Shown here piece by piece: positions 1 through 7,888 of a stretch of 64,000 nt of DNA. Position 1 is the first letter of the stretch; each line of letters opens with the position of its first letter. The notes under the pieces are model-generated. The model searched no databases. It saw only the letters and a program-made list of their open reading frames with translations, and was not told the origin of the DNA. This DNA is from UBA10649 sp965227045 (lineage in GTDB: Bacteria; Actinomycetota; Actinomycetes; S36-B12). The stretch lies in the NCBI GenBank assembly GCA_965227045.1, contig OZ245718.1, positions 806,001 through 870,000 on the forward strand, given 5' to 3'. The position numbers and the translations under genes were made by a program.

Positions 1-447
1 GATCACCGCGCCACCGGCCGCAAGCGGCCGGGTCTCGATGAGGACCGTGCCCTCGGCCGTCGTGCCCTCCGCCGACACGTTGACACCCGACAACGCGGCC
101 GCCAGAACCGACGCCGAGATACCCGGAGGCGCGGAGCTGCCCTCGACCACGAGGTAGCCGGTGATCTCCTTGTACTGCAGGGCCTCGATCAGGTCGTGTG
201 GAAGGGGCTCGCCGTCGCGGCCACCCGTTGCTCCACCGTCGAGCGCCGAGGCGGTGAGATCGGCGAGGGAGGCGAGGTCGTTGCGCGCCTGGCTCTCAGC
301 CGCCGACCGCACGAGCGGGTAGGCGACGAGTCCGGCCACCAGCACGGCGATCGCGGCGATCGCGGCTGTGAGCAGGACGGTTCTGGTGACGATGCTCATG
401 CGCGGAGCGGTCTGCGGGGATGGTGCTGGCTGCACGGTGTTCGTCAC
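1..447 (-). CDS. Sensor histidine kinase, N-terminal part (cut by window edge)
   Basis: The first 149 residues of a membrane sensor protein run off the left edge. They start with a short cytoplasmic tail, then one hydrophobic helix (about residues 22-44), then an Ala/Ser-rich extracytoplasmic segment with no recognisable ligand-binding motif. The GTG start overlaps the stop of the response-regulator gene in a GTGA, which implies translational coupling and makes the histidine-kinase identity likely. An in-frame ATG lies 16 codons further in. The HAMP, dimerisation and ATPase domains are outside the window, so the kinase call rests on topology and context, not on catalytic motifs. Confidence 0.7.
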   Translation of the reverse strand, partial: MTNTVQPAPSPQTAPRMSIVTRTVLLTAAIAAIAVLVAGLVAYPLVRSAAESQARNDLASLADLTASALDGGATGGRDGEPLPHDLIEALQYKEITGYLVVEGSSAPPGISASVLAAALSGVNVSAEGTTAEGTVLIETRPLAAGGAVI

Positions 448-1142
448 GTCGGGTCGGTCGCCTCTGCGGAGTAGCCGACACCTCGAACCGTCCGAATAGG
501 GCTGAGGTCGCCGAGCTTGCTGCGCACCTGGGCGACGTGGACGTCGACGGTGCGCGTGCCGACGACGGCGGCATAGCCCCACACCTCCGACAGCAGTTGC
601 TCTCGGGAGTACACGCGTCCTGGATGCGCCATCAGGTGCGCTAGGAGATCGAACTCCGTCGCGGTGAGGGACACGGGCTCGCCATCGACCGTGACGCGCC
701 TGGTCACAGGATCGAGAATGACGTGGCCGACCTCGAGCGGTCGATCGTCGGCGGACACCAGCGCTGCGCGACGCACGACGGACTTGATTCGCGCCACCAC
801 CTCGCGTGGACTGAACGGCTTGGTGATGTAGTCATCGGCTCCCAGCTCCAGGCCGAGCACGCGGTCCACTTCGTCATCGCGGGCGGTGCAGAACAGGATC
901 GGCACCCAGTTGCCCTCGGAGCGAAGCTGCCGGCACACCTCAGTGCCGTCCATGACGGGCAGTCCCACGTCGAGAACGATCGCAGCGGGATGCATCGAGC
1001 GAGCAGCGTTGAGTGCGGACTGTCCATCGGTTGCGATGTGGACGCCGAAGCCCTCCCGGGCGATGTACAGCCGCAGGAGATCGGAGATGGCGCGCTCGTC
1101 TTCGACGACGAGGATCAGTCCGCGTGAGGCTTCGGGTGTCAC
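444..1142 (-). CDS. OmpR/PhoB-family response regulator
   Basis: A 232-residue two-domain regulator. The receiver domain (about 8-120) has the acidic pair E14-D15, phosphoacceptor D58 and the conserved K108 in ITKPF. The C-terminal winged helix (about 135-228) has the usual RTVDVHVAQVRSKL recognition region and the RGVGY hairpin. It should bind DNA when phosphorylated by the kinase encoded immediately downstream, which it overlaps by 4 bp. The GTG start lies 6 bases after a CAGGGT -10-like element, suggesting a leaderless mRNA. The signal and the targets cannot be read from the sequence. Confidence 0.9.
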   Translation of the reverse strand: MTPEASRGLILVVEDERAISDLLRLYIAREGFGVHIATDGQSALNAARSMHPAAIVLDVGLPVMDGTEVCRQLRSEGNWVPILFCTARDDEVDRVLGLELGADDYITKPFSPREVVARIKSVVRRAALVSADDRPLEVGHVILDPVTRRVTVDGEPVSLTATEFDLLAHLMAHPGRVYSREQLLSEVWGYAAVVGTRTVDVHVAQVRSKLGDLSPIRTVRGVGYSAEATDPT

Positions 1143-1148
1143 GAGCCC

Positions 1149-1154
1149 ACCCTG
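1149..1154 (-). promoter_or_regulatory. Candidate -10 element, leaderless response-regulator transcript
   Basis: The minus strand reads CAGGGT, followed by 6 bases and then the GTG start. The spacing matches other start sites in this window, but the hexamer is a weak match to TAnnnT. Confidence 0.3.
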
Positions 1155-1223
1155 TCAGACGGCGTCGGCAATCCGACTCGATCCGGTCTGGAGTCGATCA
1201 GGCTTGTATCAATTCTGTGTAAA

Positions 1224-1457
1224 TCAGTGCTGCGTGAGCGCGGTCGAGGCGCGCGGCTTGCCGAATCCCATCATCGACAGCACCTTCCCGACGACTGCGC
1301 CGACGACGAGAAGCCCGACGCCGATCCAGAACATCGTCCAGTTCGCCAGCACGATCGCCAGGGTGCCGACGATGAAGGCGATCACGATGATGGCGACCGT
1401 CGTCCACGCTGCGGGCGTGTTGCCGTGGTCTTCGTGGCTCAGGTGCGGATCTGACAT
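1224..1457 (-). CDS. HGxxPAAW family small membrane protein
   Basis: A 77-residue protein with a short polar N-terminus, the motif HGNTPAAW, two hydrophobic helices (about residues 18-38 and 40-60) and a short basic tail. The motif defines a small actinobacterial family of unknown function usually found near trp genes, as here. I chose the ATG at 1457, which lies 4 bases after the upstream stop; a TTG 12 bases earlier is also possible. It is probably co-transcribed with trpE and the Trp-associated membrane protein. The molecular role is unknown. Confidence 0.8.
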   Translation of the reverse strand: MSDPHLSHEDHGNTPAAWTTVAIIVIAFIVGTLAIVLANWTMFWIGVGLLVVGAVVGKVLSMMGFGKPRASTALTQH

Positions 1458-1461
1458 GCCG

Positions 1462-2043
1462 TCATTCAATCAGATCGTCTGTCGGATCCTCACCCTTGTC
1501 CAACGCGTCCCACGGACTGACCGCTGCGGCACGCCGCGGCGAACGCTCATAGCGAGATCCCATCGTCGGCCACGAACGGCCACGGATGACCGTCCACCCT
1601 CCGCCGAGTGCCGCGCACGCCCCGCCGAGAAGGGCGAGCAGCCACCACGCCGTGATCGAACTCGCGACCTCGACGGGCGAGCCGACGATCCCGCTCGCCG
1701 CTGAGTTCACGGCCGATACCGGCGCCACCGCGAAACTGACCGCCACGACTGCTGCGACCGCACCGGCAATGACAACGACGACCCCGACGAGAGCGCGACC
1801 CCACGATCGGGTGGCAAAGACTCCCGCGACTCCCGCAAGGCACGCCCAGCCTGCGGCCGCCGCGCCGGGGAACATCGACTGACCGGTGAATTCGGCCGTC
1901 CGGCTGGCGTCCTTGAGGCCGGAGGCGAGCGGCAGGGAGGCCGTCGCCCACGGCAGCGCGAACCCGATCAGGACGAGGATGCCGCTGACCGCAAGCACCA
2001 GCAGCGTGAGGCGGTAGGACCGCTTCGCCTGCGGGTCAGGCAT
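1462..2043 (-). CDS. Trp biosynthesis-associated membrane protein (TIGR02234 type)
   Basis: A 193-residue integral membrane protein with four predicted helices and a polar C-terminal tail rich in Asp/Glu. Its size, topology and position directly after trpE match the actinobacterial Trp_oprn_chp family, whose function is unknown. The ATG at 2043 overlaps the trpE stop by 8 bp, so it is likely translationally coupled to trpE. The open frame extends further upstream, but that part is antisense-like low-complexity Arg/Ser sequence inside trpE and was discarded. Confidence 0.85.
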   Translation of the reverse strand: MPDPQAKRSYRLTLLVLAVSGILVLIGFALPWATASLPLASGLKDASRTAEFTGQSMFPGAAAAGWACLAGVAGVFATRSWGRALVGVVVVIAGAVAAVVAVSFAVAPVSAVNSAASGIVGSPVEVASSITAWWLLALLGGACAALGGGWTVIRGRSWPTMGSRYERSPRRAAAVSPWDALDKGEDPTDDLIE

Positions 2044-3610
2044 GGAGTCGAGCGGGCGACTGCGCGATCGTCTGCGCGGCCGCGATGGCCCGCAGCACCG
2101 CCGCGGCCTTGTTGCCGCACTCGTCTGCCTCCAGCTCAGGGACCGAGTCCGCGACCAGCCCGGCACCAGCCTGGACATACGCGGTGCCGTCCTTGATCAA
2201 GGCGGTTCGAATCGCAATCGCGGCGTCGAGATTCCCGGCGAAGTCGAAGTAGCCCAAACAGCCGCCGTAAAGCCCGCGCCGCAGCGGCTCGAGCTCGTCG
2301 ATGATCGCCATCGCCCGCGGCTTCGGCGCTCCGGACAGCGTTCCGGCAGGGAAGGTCGCGGCGAGGACGTCGTACGCAGTGCGGTCCTCGCCCAGCGAGC
2401 CGGTGACCGTTGACACCAGGTGCATGACGTGCGAGTACCGCTCCACGCTCATGAAGTCGACGACCGACACCGTGCCGGGAGCACACACCCGGCCGAGATC
2501 GTTGCGGGCCAGATCGACGAGCATCACGTGCTCGGCACGCTCCTTGACGTCCTTGCTCATCTCCTCGGCGAGCGCCGCGTCCTCCTCGGCCGACGTGCCC
2601 CGTGGTCGCGTACCTGCGATCGGATGCAGAACGCAGTGACCGTTCGTGACGGTGACAAGTGCCTCAGGTGAGGACCCGACGATGTCGAACGCAACCCGGT
2701 CGGACAGCGACTGACCGTCCGGCGCAACCTCGTCATCGGCCGGAACCCTGATCAGGTACATGTACGGACTGGGGTTGGTCGCCCGCAGAATGCGGTAGAC
2801 GTCGAACGCGCTCGCAGTGCACGGCGTCGAGAAGCGCTGCGACAGGACCACCTGGAATGCATCGCCGCTGCGGATGTACTCCTTCGCGGCCTCGACCTGC
2901 TCGAGGTACTCCGATCGCGGAGTCGCAGAACGCACGTCAATTGCCGCTGACGAGTCGTACGTGGCGAAGCCGACGGTGCGGGGGCTGGTGAGCTCGCCTT
3001 CCATCACGTCAAGGCGGGCAACGGCATCGAGCCACGCCTCGTCGACCCGCTCGTCAGAAGCGTCGTAATTGATCGCATTGGCAACGAGCAGAACTGAGCC
3101 ATCGGCGTGATCGAGCACGGCAAGGTCGGTGGCCAGCAGGAAGCCCAGGTCCGGGATGCCGAGCTCATCGGGATTCTCGTCGGGGACCCGCTCCCACTCG
3201 CGGACTGCGTCGTAGGTGAGGTAGCCGACAAGCCCGCCGGTCAACGGCGGCAGGCCGGGCAACGGCTCGGTGCGCAGCAGTTCGACCGTGTCGCGGAGTG
3301 CGTCGAGGGCGCTCCCGCCGTCGGGAACGCCCAACGGCGCGCGCCCGAGCCACGCGGCGTTCCCGTCGCGCTGGGTCAGCATCGCTGAGCACCGCACGCC
3401 GATGAAGGAGTAGCGCGACCAGTTCCGCCCCTGCTCGGCGGACTCGAGCAGGAAGGTCCCCGCGCGGTCCTGACACAGCGCGTCGAACAGGCCCACCGCA
3501 GTGACCCCGTCGGCGAGGAGCCTTCGCACCACCGGAATGACGCGTCGATCGCGGGCCAGCTCCCTGAAGGTGGCGAGGTCGGGGGCAGCGGTGCCGGAGA
3601 AGTCGGTCAT
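2036..3610 (-). CDS. trpE: Anthranilate synthase component I
   Basis: A 524-residue TrpE that converts chorismate to anthranilate with an ammonia-supplying TrpG-type partner not present here. The N-terminal domain carries LLES (residues 54-57), the motif in which Trp feedback inhibition is known to act. The C-terminal chorismate-binding domain has the expected IAGTRPRG and FPAGTLSGAPK segments. The start codon forms an ATGA with the hisI stop, so hisI, trpE and the two membrane genes after it look like one operon. No trpD, trpC, trpB or trpA gene follows. There is no Trp-codon leader ahead of it, so attenuation is not evident. Confidence 0.96.
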   Translation of the reverse strand: MTDFSGTAAPDLATFRELARDRRVIPVVRRLLADGVTAVGLFDALCQDRAGTFLLESAEQGRNWSRYSFIGVRCSAMLTQRDGNAAWLGRAPLGVPDGGSALDALRDTVELLRTEPLPGLPPLTGGLVGYLTYDAVREWERVPDENPDELGIPDLGFLLATDLAVLDHADGSVLLVANAINYDASDERVDEAWLDAVARLDVMEGELTSPRTVGFATYDSSAAIDVRSATPRSEYLEQVEAAKEYIRSGDAFQVVLSQRFSTPCTASAFDVYRILRATNPSPYMYLIRVPADDEVAPDGQSLSDRVAFDIVGSSPEALVTVTNGHCVLHPIAGTRPRGTSAEEDAALAEEMSKDVKERAEHVMLVDLARNDLGRVCAPGTVSVVDFMSVERYSHVMHLVSTVTGSLGEDRTAYDVLAATFPAGTLSGAPKPRAMAIIDELEPLRRGLYGGCLGYFDFAGNLDAAIAIRTALIKDGTAYVQAGAGLVADSVPELEADECGNKAAAVLRAIAAAQTIAQSPARLHA

Positions 3611-3957
3611 GACGTCACCTCGTGTACGGCGAGAACGTCGACGTCGAAGCAGGTGCGCTCACCCGTGTGGCAGGCGGCGCCGATCTGGTCGACCATCAGC
3701 AAGATCGTGTCGCCGTCGCAGTCCAGTCGTGCCTCGCGAACCGTCTGCACGTTGCCCGAGGTTTCGCCCTTCTGCCAGCGCGCATTCCTGCTGCGTGAGT
3801 AGTACACGCCGCGTCCGGTCTCGAGAGTCTCGCGCAACGTGTCGGCATTCATCCACGCCATCATCAGCACCTCGTGCGTGTCCCATTGCTGGGCGATAGC
3901 CGGCACCAGTCCGGCGGCGTCGAAGTGGGTGCGGGCGACGAAGGCGTCGATGGACAT
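3607..3957 (-). CDS. hisI: Phosphoribosyl-AMP cyclohydrolase
   Basis: A 116-residue HisI that opens the purine ring of phosphoribosyl-AMP, the third step of histidine synthesis. The metal-binding DCDGD and the zinc-binding CHTGERTC are intact. Only the cyclohydrolase domain is present, so the pyrophosphohydrolase (HisE) must be a separate gene outside the window. I chose the ATG at 3957 because a CACAAT -10 sits 6 bases upstream; an in-frame ATG at 3981 would overlap that element. It overlaps trpE by 4 bp and is separated from the other his genes by three unrelated genes. Confidence 0.95.
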   Translation of the reverse strand: MSIDAFVARTHFDAAGLVPAIAQQWDTHEVLMMAWMNADTLRETLETGRGVYYSRSRNARWQKGETSGNVQTVREARLDCDGDTILLMVDQIGAACHTGERTCFDVDVLAVHEVTS

Positions 3958-3963
3958 GCGCTC

Positions 3964-3969
3964 ATTGTG
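3964..3969 (-). promoter_or_regulatory. Candidate -10 element for leaderless hisI-trpE operon
   Basis: CACAAT on the minus strand, 6 bases before the ATG at 3957. It is close to the TAtaaT consensus and supports the shorter hisI start. Confidence 0.4.
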
Positions 3970-3990
3970 CCCGTAGGTCATGATCGAACC

Positions 3991-4626
3991 ATGAGCGCCT
4001 CAGACCACGCACAACGCGAACGCCTGGAACTGTCCGACCTTCTCGATGCGGTCGGGCCCGACGCGCCGACCCTGTGCGAGGGGTGGGCTGCGCGGGACCT
4101 GGCCGCCCACCTCGTGGTTCGCGAGGCGCGACCTGACGCGGCGCTCGGCGTCGCCGGCGGTCCGTTCGCAGGCTGGACCGATCGCGTCACCAAGTCCGAG
4201 GCGCAGAAGGACTACTCGTCGATCGTGGAGAAGGTGCGCACCGGTCCCCCGCTCCTGTCGGTCTTCTCCCTTCCCGGTGCCGCCGGGCTGGTGAACCTGC
4301 TCGAGTACGTGGTCCACCACGAGGACGTCCTGCGCGCACAGCCGGACTGGCAGGCGCGCCAGCTGCCCGTCGACCTGGGCGATGAGTTGTGGAGCAAGGT
4401 GTCGATGCCCGCACGTCGCCGCATGAAGGGCGCCAAGAGCGGGGTGCGCTTCGTCAGGACGGACGGCAGCCGCGGCGCACTCGTGGCCAGCGACGGCGAG
4501 CCATTCGTGACCGTGACCGGATCGGCCCTCGAGCTGCTCATGATCGCGTTCGGACGGCACGTCGCCGACGTCACCGTCGATGGCGACCCCGATGCCGTCG
4601 ACCAGTTCCGCACCCACTACCTCTAG
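3991..4626 (+). CDS. TIGR03085-type putative metal-binding protein (mycothiol-dependent isomerase-like fold)
   Basis: A 211-residue protein of the DinB-2/mycothiol maleylpyruvate isomerase N-terminal type. The signature LCEGWAARDLAAHLVVRE (about 30-47) and VVHHEDVLRA (about 107-116) supply the His/Glu residues that bind metal in this superfamily. Most TIGR03085 members have no known reaction; some relatives use mycothiol. It is divergent from hisI, and its stop overlaps the convergent MocR stop in a CTAG. The ATG at 3991 was chosen because the upstream extension is antisense to hisI. Confidence 0.85.
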   Translation: MSASDHAQRERLELSDLLDAVGPDAPTLCEGWAARDLAAHLVVREARPDAALGVAGGPFAGWTDRVTKSEAQKDYSSIVEKVRTGPPLLSVFSLPGAAGLVNLLEYVVHHEDVLRAQPDWQARQLPVDLGDELWSKVSMPARRRMKGAKSGVRFVRTDGSRGALVASDGEPFVTVTGSALELLMIAFGRHVADVTVDGDPDAVDQFRTHYL

Positions 4627-6035
4627 CCCCCGCCGACCTCGGCGATGGACGCGGCCAGCGCGGCCGCGGCCGCCTGCAGGACGGGCACTCCGGCGATCGA
4701 GACGCAGATGCGCACGTGCGCTCCGTAGGGCTCCGCGGGGAAGTACAGGCTGCCGGGGTTGACCGCGTAACCGTGGCCGATCATCGCGCGCGCCACCGCC
4801 GCCTCGTCAATGCCCGCGGGCAGCGCGACCCAGGCGAAGAGGGCGCCCATGCGCGAGTACGGCTGTGGGATCTCGGGCAGTTCCGTGGCAATGGCCTGCC
4901 ACAGCGCGGTGCGTCGCAGCATGAGCTCGCGCTTCACTCCGGCGAGGTGTCGCTTCCAGCCCGCCGAGGAGAGCACGTCCACCGCGATGTTCTGCAGCAC
5001 CGAGGACGTGTCCAACTGCGACGAGGTCGCGAACTGGTAGATCCGGCGGCTGATCGGCCCTCGCGAGACAACCGCCCCGATGCGCAGCCCAGGCGACACC
5101 GTCTTCGTCAGCGATCTGATGTAGATGACGTGACCGGTCGCGGACTGCTCGAACAGCGTGGGCAACGGGGTGGGCGACGGGTCGAGGTCACGCATGAAGT
5201 CATCCTCGATGAGGAAGGCCTTGTGCTTCTCGATGATCGCCAGCACCTGTGCGCGACGGGCGATCGACAGGCTGGACCCGGTCGGGTTCGCGAGCCGGGG
5301 CTGGCAGTAGAACGCGGTCGCACCGGAGCGGGTCAACGCCGCATCGAGTGCCTCGGGAATCACCCCGTCGGAGTCGGTCGTGACCGGGATCGGGTCCACC
5401 CCCGCGTTTGCCGCGGCCGCCAGCACTCCGGGATAGGTGGGCGACTCGACCAGCACCGAGCGCCCGCGCTGGCCTAGAGCGCCGAGGACGAACGTCAACG
5501 CGGCCTGCCCCCCGGACACGATCATGACGTCGTCGGGATGCGCGAGTCCGCCGTGCTCCTGCGCGAAGTAAGCACGTAGTTCGGGGATGCCACCCTTCGT
5601 GGTCGACGTGGCCCAACTCTGCTCGCGACGGGCCGAGCGCGAGGTCGCGGCGGCGAGGAGACCAAGCGGCTGGAGCGACGTGTCGAGGTAGCCGATCTTG
5701 AGGTTGGTCACGCCTGACGGCGCGCGCTCCTCCATCTGCTCGAGCACGAGATGTCCGGGCAGCGCAGCGCCGAGCGTCGTCGTCTGCCACGACAGGTCCG
5801 CACCGGACGGCGCGACCGCCGCAGGCTGATCGGCCACGAAGGTTCCGCGCCCGGCCCGCACCTCGACAAGTCCGCGCATGCGCAGGGAATCGAGCGCGTG
5901 CTGCACCGTAAGCGGGCTGACCGAGTAGCAGTGCTGGATCTCGCGGGTGCTGAGGAATTTCGAGCCCGGCGGCATGCCGGCGGCGACCGTCTCGAGGCTT
6001 TGCGCGAGGGCAACAGAAGCGCTATCGTTGGACAT
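4623..6035 (-). CDS. MocR-type regulator: GntR winged helix fused to a PLP aminotransferase-like domain
   Basis: A 470-residue protein with a GntR-type winged helix (about 5-70, ending GLVEVRAGRGTFVA). A class-I aminotransferase-like domain (about 110-465) has an Asp pair at 278-279 and the PLP lysine K311 in SLTKTVSPGLRIG. MocR proteins usually sense PLP or an amine and control a divergent gene. The target here could be the 81-residue ORF whose start codon overlaps this one. Both start codons lie at the centre of a perfect 13-bp inverted repeat, consistent with autoregulation. The effector is not deducible, and it is not clearly PdxR because no pdxST genes are nearby. Confidence 0.85.
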   Translation of the reverse strand: MSNDSASVALAQSLETVAAGMPPGSKFLSTREIQHCYSVSPLTVQHALDSLRMRGLVEVRAGRGTFVADQPAAVAPSGADLSWQTTTLGAALPGHLVLEQMEERAPSGVTNLKIGYLDTSLQPLGLLAAATSRSARREQSWATSTTKGGIPELRAYFAQEHGGLAHPDDVMIVSGGQAALTFVLGALGQRGRSVLVESPTYPGVLAAAANAGVDPIPVTTDSDGVIPEALDAALTRSGATAFYCQPRLANPTGSSLSIARRAQVLAIIEKHKAFLIEDDFMRDLDPSPTPLPTLFEQSATGHVIYIRSLTKTVSPGLRIGAVVSRGPISRRIYQFATSSQLDTSSVLQNIAVDVLSSAGWKRHLAGVKRELMLRRTALWQAIATELPEIPQPYSRMGALFAWVALPAGIDEAAVARAMIGHGYAVNPGSLYFPAEPYGAHVRICVSIAGVPVLQAAAAALAASIAEVGGG

Positions 6036-6054
6036 GAGACACAACGATAGCGCT
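6018..6054. promoter_or_regulatory. 13-bp inverted repeat operator with two divergent -10 elements
   Basis: AGCGCTATCGTTG (6018-6030) and its exact reverse complement (6042-6054) flank 11 bases that contain the overlapping divergent start codons. TATCGT in each arm (6023-6028 on plus, 6049-6044 on minus) serves as a -10, 5 bases before the plus ATG and 8 before the minus ATG. Both mRNAs would therefore be leaderless or nearly so. A dimer bound to the repeat would block both promoters. Confidence 0.6.
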
Positions 6055-6279
6055 ATCGCTCTGGAAACGGAAGCACCCCTCACGGCCGCGGCCGCTCAGG
6101 CGTGGATCGAATTGATCGTCGAACTCGGCATCGACGCCGACCGTGACGCCCTCATCGCGCTGGCCCGCCAGGCGGTTGAACTCGGCGCCAGCCCGATCCT
6201 CGCTGACATCGCCTGCGACGAGGACGCGCCGGTCGTCGCCCGCCTGCGGGCCCTCGGCCACCTCGCCGTCGTCATATAG
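6034..6279 (+). CDS. Small protein of unknown function, divergent from the MocR gene
   Basis: An 81-residue acidic, Ala/Leu-rich, probably helical protein with no signal peptide, membrane segment or cysteine motif except one Cys near residue 63. I do not recognise the family. The start codon overlaps that of the MocR gene (ATG on both strands of CATG), and a TATCGT -10 lies 5 bases upstream. Codon choice is GC-rich at third positions, as in its neighbours, which supports a real gene. The arrangement suggests it is the regulated partner of the MocR protein. It is convergent with hisF 33 bases downstream. Confidence 0.6.
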   Translation: MRHNDSAIALETEAPLTAAAAQAWIELIVELGIDADRDALIALARQAVELGASPILADIACDEDAPVVARLRALGHLAVVI

Positions 6280-6312
6280 CCGACCCGTCGACGCCCCCGC
6301 CGGCGTGGTGGG

Positions 6313-7083
6313 TCAGCGGACGGGATAGCCCTCGCGGGCGAGTTCTGCCTTGACGTCGCCGATAGTCAGCTGGCCGAAGTGGAACACGCTCGCCGCGAGC
6401 ACGGCATCGGCGCCGGCCCGTACCGCGGGCGCGAAGTCCTCGACCCGACCGGCTCCCCCGCTGGCGATGAGCGGTACTGACACCGCGCGCCTGACCTGCT
6501 CGATCAGGGAGAGGTCATAGCCCGACTCGGTCCCGTCCGAGTCCATGGAGTTGAGCAGGATCTCCCCCGCGCCCAGGCGCGATCCCTCGACCGCCCATTC
6601 GATGGCGTCGATGCCCGTGCTTCGACGACCACCGTGGGTCGTGACCTCGTAGCCGCTGGCGGTCGTCACGCCGTCGGGGCACCTGCGTGCGTCGACACTC
6701 AGCACGACGCACTGCGAGCCGAAGCGATTCGCCGCCTCGCGCAGGAGATTGGGGTCCAGGATCGCGGCGGTGTTGACGCTGACCTTGTCCGCGCCGGCTC
6801 GCAGCAACCGGTCGAAGTCAGCGGTCTCTCGAACTCCCCCGCCGACCGTCAACGGTATGAAGACTGTCTCAGCGGTGCGCCGAACTACGTCGTACGTCGT
6901 CTCGCGATCACTGCTCGACGCCGTGATGTCGAGGAACACGAGCTCATCCGCACCCGCGGCGTCGTAGGCGCGCGCGAGTTCAACGGGATCTCCCGCGTCG
7001 CGCAGTTCGACGAAGTTGACACCCTTGACGACTCTGCCGCTGTCCACATCGAGACAGGGAATGACGCGCACGGCGACGCTCAC
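6313..7083 (-). CDS. hisF: Imidazole glycerol phosphate synthase cyclase subunit
   Basis: A 256-residue (beta/alpha)8 barrel that uses ammonia from HisH to form imidazole glycerol phosphate and AICAR. Visible motifs are RVIPCLDVDSGRVVKG at the start, the TVGGGVR phosphate loop, and LLNSMDSDGT plus SGGAG at the C-terminal end. The GTG at 7083 makes a GTGA with the hisA stop and is preferred over an ATG 18 bases upstream inside hisA. It is the last gene of the hisD-C-B-H-A-F block. HisF should pair with the HisH encoded two genes upstream. Confidence 0.96.
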   Translation of the reverse strand: MSVAVRVIPCLDVDSGRVVKGVNFVELRDAGDPVELARAYDAAGADELVFLDITASSSDRETTYDVVRRTAETVFIPLTVGGGVRETADFDRLLRAGADKVSVNTAAILDPNLLREAANRFGSQCVVLSVDARRCPDGVTTASGYEVTTHGGRRSTGIDAIEWAVEGSRLGAGEILLNSMDSDGTESGYDLSLIEQVRRAVSVPLIASGGAGRVEDFAPAVRAGADAVLAASVFHFGQLTIGDVKAELAREGYPVR

Positions 7084-7862
7084 GGGCGCGCTGGTCCCCA
7101 CTCGTACGGGTCGAAGCGCGACTCGCTCGCGGCGAGGGCCTCCGGCAGCGTGAACGCTCCGTCGTATAGCGCCCGGCCGATGATCGCGCCCTCGATTCCA
7201 TGCGGTGTCATCTCAGCGAGCTTGTGCAGGTCGTCGAGGTGCGCGACTCCACCCGAGGCGATGATCGGACGACTCGTCGCCTCGCACACCTGCTTGAGGA
7301 GGTGGTAGTTCGGGCCGTGCATCATTCCGTCCTTGTTGACATCGGTGACGACGTAGCGCGCGCAGCCGGCCTCATCGAGGCGGCCGAGCGTCTCCCACAG
7401 GTCACCGCCGTCCTTCGTCCAGCCGCGCGCCGAGAGAGTGGTTCCGCGGACGTCAAGGCCGACCGCGATGCGCTCGCCATGCTCGGCGATCACCTTCGCG
7501 GTCCAGTCCGGGTCTTCCAGCGCTGCGGTGCCGAGGATGACCCGATCGCATCCGGTCGTCAGTGCATTCGCCAGGGACTGGTCGTCGCGGATTCCGCCGG
7601 ACAGCTCGATGTGAACACGTCCCTTGAGTTCGCGAACAGCCTCGGCGAGGATCCCGGCGTTGCTCCCCTTGCCGAACGCAGCGTCCAAATCGACCAGGTG
7701 CAGCCACTCGGCGCCCTGGTCCACCCAGCTGTGCGCCGCATCGAGGGGAGACCCGTACTGCGTCTCGGTGCCGGCCTTGCCCTGCACGAGCCGCACGGCC
7801 TGGCCGTCGGCGACGTCGACTGCGGGCAGGAGAACGAGCTGAGGGGGTTGCGCGTTGGTCAC
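7080..7862 (-). CDS. hisA: Phosphoribosyl isomerase HisA (PriA-type candidate)
   Basis: A 260-residue barrel enzyme that isomerises ProFAR to PRFAR. The N-terminal acidic catalytic region LLPAVDVADGQAVRL and the C-terminal side VTDVNKDGMMHGPN with SGGVAHLDDL are intact. In many actinobacteria that lack trpF, this enzyme (PriA) also isomerises phosphoribosyl anthranilate. No trpF gene is visible here, but only part of the trp pathway is in the window, so dual function is an inference. It overlaps hisF by 4 bp and follows hisH by 26 bases. Confidence 0.95.
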   Translation of the reverse strand: MTNAQPPQLVLLPAVDVADGQAVRLVQGKAGTETQYGSPLDAAHSWVDQGAEWLHLVDLDAAFGKGSNAGILAEAVRELKGRVHIELSGGIRDDQSLANALTTGCDRVILGTAALEDPDWTAKVIAEHGERIAVGLDVRGTTLSARGWTKDGGDLWETLGRLDEAGCARYVVTDVNKDGMMHGPNYHLLKQVCEATSRPIIASGGVAHLDDLHKLAEMTPHGIEGAIIGRALYDGAFTLPEALAASESRFDPYEWGPARP

Positions 7863-7888
7863 CGCGTCACCCTATCGACGCGCACTCG

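Noticed and set aside
1143..1223. A 6-bp inverted repeat (1174-1179 with 1191-1196) as a terminator after the HGxxPAAW gene
   Set aside because: The stem is short, the loop is 11 bases and there is no T-run, so it is not convincing.
2042..3899. Long plus-strand open frames antisense to trpE and hisI
   Set aside because: They are Arg/Pro/Ser-rich shadows of high-GC coding sequence; the minus-strand products are intact TrpE and HisI.
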